Source: Polaromonas sp.
GTDB taxonomy: Bacteria; Pseudomonadota; Gammaproteobacteria; Burkholderiales; Burkholderiaceae_C
Reading direction: 5' to 3'
NCBI RefSeq assembly: GCF_012927485.1
Contig: NZ_JABBPC010000012.1
Location: 1-64,000 of the forward strand
Length of the DNA: 64,000 bases
Part shown: one piece after another, positions 12,801-20,184 of the stretch
Numbering within the stretch: the first letter of the stretch is position 1
Layout: each line of letters starts with the position of its first letter
Program-made: the position numbers and the translations under genes
Notes under the pieces: model-generated
Seen by the model: the letters and a program-made list of their open reading frames with translations, nothing else
Told to the model about the DNA's origin: nothing
Database searches by the model: none

Positions 12801-12985
12801 ACAGTCGTGGTCACCGTGTTCGACGTTAAATTTGCGCGCAGCCCGCTCGCTGAGTCGACAAAAGTACCCGTTGCCGTGTTGCTGATTACCGTTCCCGCCG
12901 TCGCAGGGACAGCCTGCGCCGCTACCGCACAAAGCAGCAGGCAAACAGCGAGCAGCGCGTGCAGCGGGCGGTAAAGGACTTGAAT
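6872..12985 (-). CDS. giant DUF11/Ig-like protein with C-terminal outer-membrane barrel
   Basis: About 2037 aa. The first standard start is a GTG at 12812-12814, inside a DUF11-like module, so it would remove the export signal. The frame stays open upstream to a stop at 12995-12997 and encodes a classic signal peptide (QVLYRPLHALLAVCLLLCAV, then AAQA-VPATAG). The best start is an ATT at 12983-12985, seven bases after GAGG. Modules: DUF11-like repeats (to about 450), a carboxypeptidase-regulatory-like module (GIVYNSTTNQPLPGVTVRL, near 478), DUF11 (near 600), an SdrD-B-like module (about 730-790), Ig-like domains, then from about 1200 to 2010 alternating amphipathic strands typical of an outer-membrane barrel. 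A polar tail of about 24 residues follows the last strand. A large surface adhesin, or a platform for the two partner proteins, is inferred. Confidence 0.8.
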   Translation of the reverse strand: MQVLYRPLHALLAVCLLLCAVAAQAVPATAGTVISNTATGTFVDSASGLRANLTSNTVTTTVTPREALTLTASQNVLISSGAAFTISHTLSNTGNSTSTYGVTASAVSGVGFTPVNLQLVRDTNANGRVDPGEPIIPNGGTLTLAPGASANLLLTGLAPAGALPGQAAQVVLTVVSQLQTVSASNTDNISLTNDAAVQVTLAASTAITAPGAGVTFTATALNNGNAAANPRAVTVDGAPANLIVLRIPALANARFTAVQTSTSAGAQTLYHVQGSVADSYVKTLPAGAVADVIGWGIASLPQGASLQGQFSITVNVNAAGSLSGTAFIDWSQLVTPLTTVSNTVRLSLPERAPRIVFYTDNTYTRPQADTTAGAPLFLQVDVGACNVDPIRVNTVEISLTSQLTGDTEAYLAVETAANTGLYRVLPNVKTADATGSVVTSGNGILEVLRNDQVTATTRGCGSTPVSATTSVLIDPSGIVYNSTTNQPLPGVTVRLIDVTGVGNGGNAGGAAFVFKEDGVTPAPAELVTGADGVYAFPLVLSSTYKLLVIPPTILTFPSKLLPNAQPAGRLIDAQGSYGRNFIVDRAPVKFDVPLDPGATGGFFINKTANKTTAEVGDFVDYTVKVNNVTGAPLPSVVIHDLLPAGFAFVKGSARLNGAPLSDPSGGTGASINFGLGLVAPADQPTLSYRLRVGVGSQGGNGINTAQAASGSIQSNTSSARVQVVGGVFSTKGYVIGKVFADCRKADPADSVQEAGYLGIPGVRIYLEDGTYAVTDEVGKYSFYGLSPRSHVVKIDSTTLPAGATLELLSNRNALDPGSQFVDLTNGELHKADFAIAECSPGIRDQIAGRRSGLSKPSEILRAAGTLLSSGNSVATVDARTLPASGTIGLPGALRGKTSSDGFVPLAGASAPLPSSAASLGKLGAVGDIGGPYAPNAQGLPKPIFTPSSALLQGASAVASPLASAKLVPALEPLEDLLQGLGPDVGFIGLHGDQVLTSDQTRVRVKGPLGASFELFVNDQSIPVSQVGKKSSLEKTATVAWEYIGINLKPGRNTLSVRAVDTFGNARGKMQITVLAPGPLATIQIESPPQPVADGATAIPVAILLRDALGLPVADRTQVTLRASLGQWLTPDLDPQQPGTQVFVEGGEGRFLLLPPAQPGKAELSATSGTVKSNALVEFVPNLRPMIAAGLMEGTLNLRNLNPSALQPAQSGDVFERQIQSTSRSFAGGKGDVAARTALFLRGKVLGSSLLTLSYDSDKPSDTTLFRDIQPNQFYPVYGDSSARGFEAQSTGKLYVMLQNGSNYALLGDYSTQSENQARQLTQYSRALNGVKGRLQEGAITVEGFASRTSSTQVVQEFRANGTSGPFRLNINGVVNSQQVEVITRDRNQPSVIVKDTPLAAFTDYELEPFSGQLLLKSPVPSVDADLNPVFIRVGYSVDSGGPKHSVAGADITLQVNPSMVLGATAIRDADPTNNQNLTGLNMTLKLGDKTVAVAEVARSSTDLQGSGAGQRVELRHEGPTLQARVWGTRTDAGFYNPNSLQSAGQSEYGIKAGYTLDEKNRLVAEALKTTNSVTGADQSGLELKLEHSFLGNSKLEVGVRYSRANAYSVLSALPLPGALVPLAPSAAALATSSPSLGTTSARVKLTVPVPNLPQADVYGLAEYAVDGSGGREIGVGGNYAINPATRLYVRHDFINSLNGPYTLNPAVSQYTTVAGLNTELSDSTQLFNEYRMGDSINGRSSEAAVGLRRLWRLDNGLGVTGSLQRIKPLSGAVSDDSSAVTLGVDYTAAADWKGSGQMQWQTSTSSRSWLVTAALANKLDADWTSLNRALYSVQSNLAEGGGEHRLVTAQSGLAYRPVQTDVWNALGRVEYKHDADSTLGVGLNRDESDWIVSTHLNVQPNRRWLMNARYAAKWATDRSSGIESHSFTQLMGGRSTWDLTDRWDVGLQGYRMWGDGAAENAVGLEVGYLAWKNLWLSLGYNFKGFGAADLAGEAYTQRGVYLRLRFKFDENLFASNSNGDNAGPVSGNTAATPNKAK

Positions 12986-13097
12986 GACAACGCCTCAAGT
13001 TAGGGGAGGTGAGTGGCTTGCGCTTGGCGGGCGAAGACTTTCATCCCCACCCGCAAAGAGCGTTCTGCCCTTTTGTCTTGAATCGCTTTTGGCGTGT

Positions 13098-15740
13098 TTA
13101 CTGATCAATCTTTACGCCGAAAGTCACCACCGCCGACTGGCTGGGCGTCAAAATTCCAATGGTGGCGCTGATCGATCCTGTCGTCCCATCTCCGGGAGCG
13201 GTCACGGTGCCCAATGAAGTGGCTGCCAAGCCCTTCATCGACGTGTAGCTGGGTGTGGAGTCCGACACCACAACACTAGTGGCATTGGCCGAGCCGACGT
13301 TGGTCACCGTAATCTGGTAGAGCACGCACTGGCCAGGCTTGGCACTCAAATTGCCAGGCGTGTAGGTGGTGGAGCCCGTCGGTCCCGCGCACAAAGCGTC
13401 CGTAGACTGGGCCTTGTTAAGCGTCAGGTTCCCGGCGATCACCGTGGTGCTGTCAGTCACTGCGGTCGGTACCGGCACCAGGGTGGTGTAGCTGACGTTT
13501 CCGGTGGTCACCGTGAGGAGAGTTGCATTGACTGCGCCCAGCGCTGCACCGCTCGGCGCAATTACTTTAGTGAAGAGGGTGATAGATGCGCCGGGAGCGA
13601 GGCCAGAAGACAGCACAGCGCTAAGATTTCCGGTGATCTGCGAATCAGCCGCATCGAGCACGCCGTTACCGTTGGCGTCGTAGTAAATCGCCGAGGTCCA
13701 GCCAGGCTGGTTGTTGACAGCGACCAGGGCCAGCGCGCTAGACAAACCATTGCCTTCGACCACGTTGCCCGTGTTAGTGAGCGTATGGCTGTAAACATAC
13801 GAACCACCAGGATAGGTTTGACCCATGCTGTTTGGCGTGATGGTGATGGAACGCACGGCATTGACCGTCACTGCATCGTGCAGGGTATCGGCCGCGCCAG
13901 AGGTGGGCGACAACGTGCGGAAGTACAGGTCGCTGGTAACCGCTGCGGCGCCAGTCCCTGAAGCGGGCACGGTGACCACCGCGCAAACTTTGACATTGCC
14001 ACCCGCTGGCGCCGAGCCGGTATTGGTGATGGTCGCCCCGGTGGTGGAGCAGTTTCCCGCGCCGCCATCCAGTTTGAATGTGACAGTCCAGGCTGCAGGT
14101 AAAGTCAGGCTGCCGAAAGCAGAATCGACGCTCGCAGCGAGGTTGTAGCTGTCAGGCGAAGGGCCGGTATTGTTGGCAAACAAGGTGAAGACCGTGGTGT
14201 TACCAGGATTCACGCTGTTGGCAACGGCAAGCACGCCTGGGCCAGGGCCGAAACCGGGCACGCCAACCGCAGCGGCCGCGTTGTTGGTCAGGTCCACTGA
14301 AGCGCCAGCGATGGCGCTGAGCGTGTCTGTCGTAGTAGCCGTCTTGGTCGGATCGACCACAGAGGTCGCTGTCTTGCTCACGTTAAAAGGCGCGCCTGCA
14401 TTGGTGGCGTTGGGCGGCAGTGTGGCCTTGAGGATCACGTTGTAGCTGGCGCCAGGAGCCAGTGGGCCGGTGTCGATGGTGCCATCGCCGTTGGTATCCA
14501 CCAGGGGAGTAAGACCGTCGCTCTTGAACAACTGGAAAGCCGTTCCCGATGGAAAGCTGCTGGTGCCCAGGGTGATGTTGAACGTGTCGGTGCCATTGCC
14601 GGTGTTTTTCACCAAATTGGTAAAGCTCGTCGTGGAGCCTGGTGCCACAGGGCCCGCCACTGTTGAGCCCGTGAGGGTTACGGCAGCAGTCTGCGTAACG
14701 GTAAAGGGAACGGTATTGGACGATCCAGTTACCGTTGTCGCACCGTTGTTGTACGAAGTAGTCGCGGTGTTGTTCTGAATACCGGGCGCAGTGCCGGCAG
14801 CAACACTCACCTGAAAGCTGATGGTGCCCGACTGCCCCGGCGTCACCTGGTTAAGCGTTGCCAGGAAAGTTTTGCTGGCCGCGGTGTACGACGAGACGAC
14901 TGTGTTGGGCGCTGTGCCAACTGCAGTGCCAGTGTCAATGGCCGCTGTGGACCCAGTGACACTCCAACGGGCAGAGGAGCCGACATACGCCATGCCGGCG
15001 GGAAGCACGTCCGAGATGGCTACATTGGTAGCGGTACTGTTACCTGTATTGGTGTAAGTCAGCGTGTAGGTGTACGGCCCCGACCCTGCAGCACCGCTGG
15101 AGACACTCACAGCCTTGGTTAAGGTGACTACCGCGCTGGTGGTGACGGTAGTGGTATCAAGATTGGTCGCGTTAAGCGCCGGGGTAAACAGGCTTGCACC
15201 AGTCACCGTAATCACGTTCGTCTGTGTCGCCGTCGCGGTGGCAGGTAGCGTGCCGCTCACGATGAATTTGAAAGCCGAGCCCGACGCGAGTGGCCCGGTG
15301 GCGGTAATCGCCGGACCAGTGGGCTGACCACTGCCGTTGTCGGCGAATATCTGCACCGCTGCCATCTGAAACGGTGAGGCCGCGCTCACTGCCGAGAGGC
15401 CAAACGTGTCCGTGCCGTTCCCGGTGTTGGTCAGGGTATGCGGGTAATACACCACGCTGCCAGGGGTGGCAGTCTGTGCGCCAGGCGCAGCCAAAGTCAG
15501 GCTGGCAACTTGCTGCACGGTGGTTTGAACCACATTAGAGGTCACCGTGCGGGAAACCGACGACGCATCCGTATAGGTCGCTGAGGCCTGGTTGCTGATA
15601 GAGGTACCCGCTGGCGGCGGTGCGGCATGGGCCACCATGCCGACCAGGGCCAGCAAAACAGCAACGACAAAACACCCCAGCCAGTTAATGGAAAACTGGG
15701 ACTTCCTTGGGGGCCGGGGACTCGAGGGGATAGCGTGCAT
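13098..15740 (-). CDS. secreted DUF11-repeat surface protein
   Basis: 880-aa exported protein. The signal peptide has a basic n-region, a hydrophobic core (GCFVVAVLLALVGMVAHA) and cleavage after AHA near residue 40. The rest is serial DUF11-like beta-sandwich modules marked by NTGNGTDTFG/N, NTGNSTATNVAISDVLPAG and similar strings. There are calcium-loop-like DTNGDGTIDTG and DANGNGVLDAADS segments. Composition is rich in Thr, Ser, Ala and Val and poor in Lys. No barrel, lipobox or LPXTG is seen. It is second in the operon, 115 bp after the short DUF11-like gene and 112 bp before the giant barrel gene. The role is inferred to be structural or adhesive at the cell surface. Confidence 0.8.
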   Translation of the reverse strand: MHAIPSSPRPPRKSQFSINWLGCFVVAVLLALVGMVAHAAPPPAGTSISNQASATYTDASSVSRTVTSNVVQTTVQQVASLTLAAPGAQTATPGSVVYYPHTLTNTGNGTDTFGLSAVSAASPFQMAAVQIFADNGSGQPTGPAITATGPLASGSAFKFIVSGTLPATATATQTNVITVTGASLFTPALNATNLDTTTVTTSAVVTLTKAVSVSSGAAGSGPYTYTLTYTNTGNSTATNVAISDVLPAGMAYVGSSARWSVTGSTAAIDTGTAVGTAPNTVVSSYTAASKTFLATLNQVTPGQSGTISFQVSVAAGTAPGIQNNTATTSYNNGATTVTGSSNTVPFTVTQTAAVTLTGSTVAGPVAPGSTTSFTNLVKNTGNGTDTFNITLGTSSFPSGTAFQLFKSDGLTPLVDTNGDGTIDTGPLAPGASYNVILKATLPPNATNAGAPFNVSKTATSVVDPTKTATTTDTLSAIAGASVDLTNNAAAAVGVPGFGPGPGVLAVANSVNPGNTTVFTLFANNTGPSPDSYNLAASVDSAFGSLTLPAAWTVTFKLDGGAGNCSTTGATITNTGSAPAGGNVKVCAVVTVPASGTGAAAVTSDLYFRTLSPTSGAADTLHDAVTVNAVRSITITPNSMGQTYPGGSYVYSHTLTNTGNVVEGNGLSSALALVAVNNQPGWTSAIYYDANGNGVLDAADSQITGNLSAVLSSGLAPGASITLFTKVIAPSGAALGAVNATLLTVTTGNVSYTTLVPVPTAVTDSTTVIAGNLTLNKAQSTDALCAGPTGSTTYTPGNLSAKPGQCVLYQITVTNVGSANATSVVVSDSTPSYTSMKGLAATSLGTVTAPGDGTTGSISATIGILTPSQSAVVTFGVKIDQ

Positions 15741-15855
15741 GGTGGGTTTCTCTACTGACTTCGTAATGACGAGGAATCAACGACTAACAACAAATAAAGG
15801 CAAGCAGCGCAAAGCAGTCTGGATCGGCGCTACGGCACAGGGAAATTGGGGTGCC

Positions 15856-16356
15856 TCAGAGCTTGGCGCTGGACGTGGCGGGCGGCTCATCAATTCGCAC
15901 CCGCAGGCTGACCTGAGCGCTACCGCCAGGCTTGAGCGTGCCGACCTCCCAGCGAAGGGCGCGATATTCCGACAACGGCACGGCTTCTTTGCGTTTGCTG
16001 CCGTCGGGCTGCGAGACCACGCGCACCAATGGCATTGCCGCGAAACGCGTGCCGTCAGTTGAGGCCTCACCTTGCGCGGGCTTAGCGCTACCGCCGATAA
16101 AGGTGGTCCCCGGTGGCACCGGTATCGTGGCCAGCAGCTTCTCCACCCCCGAAGCACTGCCATTTCGATAGGTGCCGCTGTACTCGATAGCATCACCCGG
16201 CTTGCCTTCGGAAGCAGGTTTGAGGATGGTTTTTCCATCCACCGTCTCCACGCGCTGGGCCAGTAACTGAGAGGTCACTGTCGGGCTTTGGGCCAGCAGT
16301 GCCTGTGCCAAAAACCAGCTCGACACGAAAACGAAAAGGTGAAAAAGTTGCTTCAT
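15856..16356 (-). CDS. short secreted DUF11-like protein
   Basis: 166-aa exported protein with a signal peptide (FVSSWFLAQALLAQS, cleavage near residue 22). A single beta-sandwich module resembles DUF11 (GDAIEYSGTYRNGSASGVEK, then IPVPPGTTFIGGSA). It is the first gene of the four-gene surface operon. The upstream region is the AT-rich segment described separately. It could be a small subunit or cap, or a periplasmic partner for the large proteins; nothing in the sequence decides this. Shine-Dalgarno complementarity before the ATG is weak. Confidence 0.75.
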   Translation of the reverse strand: MKQLFHLFVFVSSWFLAQALLAQSPTVTSQLLAQRVETVDGKTILKPASEGKPGDAIEYSGTYRNGSASGVEKLLATIPVPPGTTFIGGSAKPAQGEASTDGTRFAAMPLVRVVSQPDGSKRKEAVPLSEYRALRWEVGTLKPGGSAQVSLRVRIDEPPATSSAKL

Positions 16357-17026
16357 ATGAATGTATCTTATTGTTACCGCTGGTGGATTTAGCTTAAATT
16401 GAAGCGCGTTTCCATCAAAAAATCAGTTGCACTCCGTAATATTTTTTCTCTTCTTGATGGTAACTATATATTTCATACAACAATTAAAGCAACAGAAATA
16501 CACGCCGTTAACAGGAAAAAGCTGGAATATAACGATGCAGCGTTAAAAATTACTCAGCAATTGCTAAATTTATCTAGTCATACTAATTTAATGTAACTTA
16601 TTGCTACTTAAAACCAGAACGAATAATCTGGTTCGGCGGAACGTAAAGACCGTTCTTAGCCGTCTGTGAGCAACTAAACGTATCTCAAATCATCCGTTGT
16701 GGTGCTGTAAGCGCCGCCCGCAGTCAGGGATGGGACGACGCGATAAAAGACGGGTCAACGCGAAGATTTGCACGACGTTCGCATGGTTTACCCTGACCCC
16801 AACGAGGCCCACAGTGGAAGAATCCGCAAAGTGGACTTGAAGCGGTCAGTCTTCTATTTTTTAAGGTCGTATCTTTGGTCGATCAGAGAAATCGGCCTCA
16901 TTTGGCGACACGAAATTCCACCGGTAGTGGACTGAATCGCCATTCATAAAATAGCCCGCTGCGTCCGTATCTATTCTGCTAGAAAACTAAAGTAGTTTTA
17001 AGCTCAGGCTGCACGGCCCGGGCCTG
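16357..17026. other. 670-bp gap with AT-rich segment and flanking repeats
   Basis: Non-coding gap between the surface operon and the MocR gene. The part from 16378 to 16590 is clearly AT-rich compared with its GC-rich neighbours. It is bracketed by two direct 17-bp near-repeats (16361-16377 and 16591-16607, 15 of 17 identical). The operon promoter should lie here, reading leftward, but I cannot place it with confidence. From 16620 to 17026 base composition returns toward the average and no gene is apparent. Confidence 0.6.
16361..16607. repeat. 17-bp near-identical direct repeats bracketing AT-rich segment
   Basis: ATGTATCTTATTGTTAC at 16361-16377 and ATGTAACTTATTGCTAC at 16591-16607 differ at two positions. 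They flank 213 bp of AT-rich DNA exactly. The first copy sits 5 bp upstream of the ATG of the short DUF11-like gene. They could be regulator sites, recombination scars or ends of a small insertion. Confidence 0.6.
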
Positions 17027-18442
17027 TCAGACCTTATCGCGCAAGCGTGCAAACACCGACCAAAATGCTGATTCCTGCGTGGTTGCGAAATTGATACGCA
17101 TCAAGGTGCATGGCTTTCGTACCGCGTGAAACAGCGCGCCAGGCGCAATCAAATACCCTTCATCCAGCACGCGCTGCGCCAGAACGTCAGTGTCCACACC
17201 GGTCTCGACCCAGCCGAACAGGCCGGCCGGCTCGGCCGCAAAGGTGCAGCCGTGCGCCAGAGCAAGCTTGACGCTGCGGGCACGGGCTTGCTCCAGACGC
17301 GTGCGGATGCGCTCTGCGTGACGTCGTAGCTGGCCCTGGTCTATGCACCAGGCCAGCGCTTTTTCGAGCAACGCGGGGGTGGTCAGCGTAGCCAGCAGCT
17401 TGGTATTGAGCAGGCGCTCCACCATGTCGGGCGGCGCGGCCAGAAAACCCACCCGCCAGCCGGGCGCCAGAATTTTCGCGAACCCGCTGACGTAAATGGT
17501 GCGCTGTAGACCATCGAGTGCGCACAGTCGGGTGGCATGCTCAGGCGCCAGATGGCTGTAGGTGTCGTCTTCAACAATATGGAAGTTGTGCTGGTTCGCA
17601 AGCTGCAGCACGCGGTGGGCGCTACCGGGGGTCAGGCAGTAACCCGTGGGGTTGTGGAACACGCTGACGCTGACAAACAGCTTGGGCTGGTGGAGTTGGC
17701 AGTATTGAGCCATCACCTCAAGATCGGGGCCCTCTGCCCGGCGCGGCACCGGCAAGATGCGCATGCCGAGCGCATCGAGCCGTGCGAACTCCACCGCCCA
17801 ACCGGGCTCCTCGACCATCACGCAGTCGCCGGGTCGCAGCAAGGTGCGGCTGACGATATCCAGCGCATGAGTCGCCCCAACGGTGGTAATGATCTGCTCG
17901 GGCACCGCGTGCACGCTGAGCGCGCCGAGCTTTTGCGAAAGCGCTCGGCGCAGGCCAGCATCGCCCAGAGGCTCGCCGTATTGGAGTGAAAACTCCCGGA
18001 GTGCTTTGGCACTGGTCACCTTGCGAACAGCCGCCGGCATAAAGCTGGTTTCCAGCCAATCCGGCGGAAAGACCCCCATACCCGGCTGCGGCTTGTCGCT
18101 TACCTTGTAGAACATGCCGCGAATCAACGTGCTGGCATCCACTGGCCCAATTGCTATTGGCGGCTTTATGGCTGCTTGAGCCCTGCTACTGCCCACAAAA
18201 GCCAAATTTGGCGATGAATCCCGGACGAAAAATCCTCGATTCTTGCGCGCCACCACCAGCCCCTGCGCCTGCAATTGGTCATACGAGGCAACGACCGTGG
18301 ACACGCTCACGCCTTGCTGTTCGGCGCATAACCGCACGGATGGCAGCCGCGCACCAGGCGCCAGCAGGCGGCTGCGAATACGCTCAGCAAACCGGGCGCA
18401 AAGCTGTTCGGTCAAAGATTGCGAAGCGGTTTTCATTAACAT
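17027..18442 (-). CDS. MocR/PdxR-type regulator (GntR helix-turn-helix plus aminotransferase domain)
   Basis: About 471 aa from the ATG at 18440-18442, chosen because an AGGA lies 6 bp upstream; the frame is open to 18508. Residues about 1-75 are a GntR-type winged helix (RLPSVRLCAEQQGVSVSTVV). The rest is a type I aminotransferase fold with the PLP lysine at about K323 in SGFAKILAPGW. MocR proteins use PLP as a ligand-sensing group and usually control a divergent operon. Here the divergent neighbours are a LysE exporter and amino-acid enzymes, and the intergenic region carries a palindrome. The inferred role is activator or repressor of that operon in response to an amino acid or amine. Confidence 0.88.
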   Translation of the reverse strand: MLMKTASQSLTEQLCARFAERIRSRLLAPGARLPSVRLCAEQQGVSVSTVVASYDQLQAQGLVVARKNRGFFVRDSSPNLAFVGSSRAQAAIKPPIAIGPVDASTLIRGMFYKVSDKPQPGMGVFPPDWLETSFMPAAVRKVTSAKALREFSLQYGEPLGDAGLRRALSQKLGALSVHAVPEQIITTVGATHALDIVSRTLLRPGDCVMVEEPGWAVEFARLDALGMRILPVPRRAEGPDLEVMAQYCQLHQPKLFVSVSVFHNPTGYCLTPGSAHRVLQLANQHNFHIVEDDTYSHLAPEHATRLCALDGLQRTIYVSGFAKILAPGWRVGFLAAPPDMVERLLNTKLLATLTTPALLEKALAWCIDQGQLRRHAERIRTRLEQARARSVKLALAHGCTFAAEPAGLFGWVETGVDTDVLAQRVLDEGYLIAPGALFHAVRKPCTLMRINFATTQESAFWSVFARLRDKV

Positions 18443-18504
18443 GGAGGGTCCTGATAACGGGTTACTGGTGCGGCTCTTGCCTTGTCTGTGTGTTGACAAA
18501 GCAA

Positions 18505-18543
18505 GCAATACAGTTCTGAAATTTGTAATTAAAACTGTATTGC
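18505..18543. promoter_or_regulatory. palindromic operator between MocR gene and lysE-like gene
   Basis: Perfect inverted repeat GCAATACAGTT (18505-18515) and AACTGTATTGC (18533-18543), 11-bp arms with a 17-bp spacer, in the divergent intergenic region. A TTGCCA (18540-18545) and TATAAA (18562-18567) with a 16-bp spacer form a plausible plus-strand promoter whose -35 overlaps the right arm. The start point would then fall only a few bases before the ATG at 18578, giving a very short leader. Likely MocR binding site. Confidence 0.7.
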
Positions 18544-18577
18544 CAGTGTGCTGGTTTCGACTATAAAGTCATACACC

Positions 18578-19189
18578 ATGAACTGGCAAGAATTTACGGC
18601 GTTACTCCTGCTCGCGACAGCAATGAGCTTCTCGCCCGGACCCAATACCACCTTGGCTACGGCACTTGGAGCCAACCACGGCTTGCGGCCTGCCCTGCCT
18701 TTCATATTCGCGGTTCCAGTAGGCTGGTGCGCATTGCTGCTGGTGTGTTCGATGGGGCTGGGCGCTTTGCTGCTCGCCGTGCCCGCGCTGAGCTGGGCCG
18801 TCAAAGTGATCGGCGTGGCTTACCTGCTATGGCTGGCCTTTAAGATTTATCGGTCGCGCCCGCCAGGTGAAACCGACGCCGCTCCGCTGACCGTGAGCTT
18901 CAAGCAAGGTGTAGCGCTTCAGTTTGTCAACATCAAGGCGTGGATGCTGGCGCTGACAATTGTGAGCAGCTGGATCGCAGGACGCACCGACCCCGCCGTG
19001 CGCCTTGCCGTCGTACTGCCCGTGATGCTGGTCTATGCTTTTGCAAGCAACCTCACTTACGCGCTGATGGGATCTCTGCTGCGTGATTGGCTACGTGGGC
19101 CTGCCAACACCAATCGCAGGCTAGCGTGGTTTAACCGTGTCATGGCGGGCGTGCTGGTGCTCACCGCCATCTGGATGCTTTTTGCATGA
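18578..19189 (+). CDS. LysE/RhtB family amino-acid exporter
   Basis: 203-aa inner-membrane protein with about six hydrophobic segments and the family signature near the N-terminus (SFSPGPNTTLATALGANHG). The frame is open from 18548, but the ATG at 18578 gives the normal N-terminus. Exports amino acids or derivatives by family. It is the first gene of the MocR-linked operon. Its stop overlaps the start of the EamA gene by 4 bp, indicating translational coupling. Confidence 0.88.
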   Translation: MNWQEFTALLLLATAMSFSPGPNTTLATALGANHGLRPALPFIFAVPVGWCALLLVCSMGLGALLLAVPALSWAVKVIGVAYLLWLAFKIYRSRPPGETDAAPLTVSFKQGVALQFVNIKAWMLALTIVSSWIAGRTDPAVRLAVVLPVMLVYAFASNLTYALMGSLLRDWLRGPANTNRRLAWFNRVMAGVLVLTAIWMLFA

Positions 19190-20112
19190 TCCACAGCCCC
19201 GCCAACATCAGCAAGGGCCTCTGGCTCGGGCTGCTGGGTATTTTGATTTTTTCAGTCACGCTTCCAATGACGCGATTGGCCGTCGGTACGCCTGAGGTGC
19301 CCCAAATGTCAGGCGTTTTTCTGGCGATGGGCAGGGCCGTTGTGGCAGCTGCTTTGTCAGCTGTATTTTTGATCACGACACGGGCACCTTTTCCCCGGCG
19401 AAAAGACTGGCCACCGCTGGCCATCACAACGGGCGGTGTGGTTTTTGGATTTCCACTGTTCACGTCCATAGCGATGCGTCATGTTGAAGCCGTGCATGCC
19501 AGTGTGATCGTAGGCGTGCTGCCGCTAGCCACCGCCGCAGTCGGCGCGCTGCTGCATCGCCAGCGCCCGTCGGCGGGCTTTTGGTGGTGCGCGGCGGTCG
19601 GCAGTGCGCTGGTCGTGGCGTTCGCCATGCTCCACTCGAGCAGCGCAGCCAACGGTTTGTCGATCAACAGGGCGGACCTTCTGCTACTGGCCGCCATGCT
19701 GTGTGCCGCCGTCGGTTACGGCTACGGCGGGCGGCTGTCGCACCATATGCGGGCTGAGCACGTGATTTGCTGGGCACTGCTGTTGGCGCTGCCGCTGACC
19801 TTGCCTCTGGCCGGAGCAACTTGGCCCACTGCAGCCCTCAAAGCGAGCGCGTGGTGGGCCTTTGCTTATGTCGCTCTATTTTCAATGTGGCTAGGATTTT
19901 TTGCATGGTATCGCGGTCTGGCGCTGGGAGGCACGGTGCGCGTTAGTCAAGTGCAACTGGTTCAGCCGTTTTTATCGATGATGTTTGCAGTTCCGCTGCT
20001 TGGAGAGCAACTTGACATGATGACGGTCGGCTTTGGTTTGGCCGTGATCGCCACCGTGTTTGTTGGCAAGAAGATGCCGGTCAGCGCCCAGACCTGGGGA
20101 AATCGGCAGTAG
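19186..20112 (+). CDS. EamA/DMT family transporter
   Basis: 308-aa inner-membrane protein with about ten hydrophobic helices in two EamA repeats, typical of drug/metabolite transporters such as RhaT and YdcZ relatives. The second repeat contains the usual WYRGLALGG and QLVQPFLSM strings. It starts inside the end of the LysE-like gene (ATGA overlap). Probable export of an amino acid or related small metabolite, given the neighbours. Confidence 0.87.
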   Translation: MIHSPANISKGLWLGLLGILIFSVTLPMTRLAVGTPEVPQMSGVFLAMGRAVVAAALSAVFLITTRAPFPRRKDWPPLAITTGGVVFGFPLFTSIAMRHVEAVHASVIVGVLPLATAAVGALLHRQRPSAGFWWCAAVGSALVVAFAMLHSSSAANGLSINRADLLLLAAMLCAAVGYGYGGRLSHHMRAEHVICWALLLALPLTLPLAGATWPTAALKASAWWAFAYVALFSMWLGFFAWYRGLALGGTVRVSQVQLVQPFLSMMFAVPLLGEQLDMMTVGFGLAVIATVFVGKKMPVSAQTWGNRQ

Positions 20113-20184
20113 AGACCTAAGATTTTGGAATCTGGGCTATAGCATTATTGGGCGACCTTTCGTGGCCCGCAATAAGGAAAATAA

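Noticed and set aside
12702-12998. 98-aa minus-strand frame starting at 12998 as the N-terminus of the giant gene
   Set aside because: It is out of frame with the long coding sequence; in-frame codons upstream of 12814 encode a signal peptide instead.
16399-16596. 65-aa plus-strand frame in the AT-rich segment
   Set aside because: AT-rich composition unlike its neighbours, no ribosome site, no recognisable protein; it ends where the AT-rich segment ends.
16715-16900. Possible MazE/MazF-type toxin-antitoxin remnant
   Set aside because: A QGWDDAIKDGS string and a later DPNEAHSGRIRK string vaguely recall antitoxin and toxin ends, but the frames are short and no full domain is visible.
16983-16999. 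Terminator for the MocR gene
   Set aside because: The stem AAAACT/AGTTTT has only A-T pairs except one G-C, too weak for intrinsic termination.
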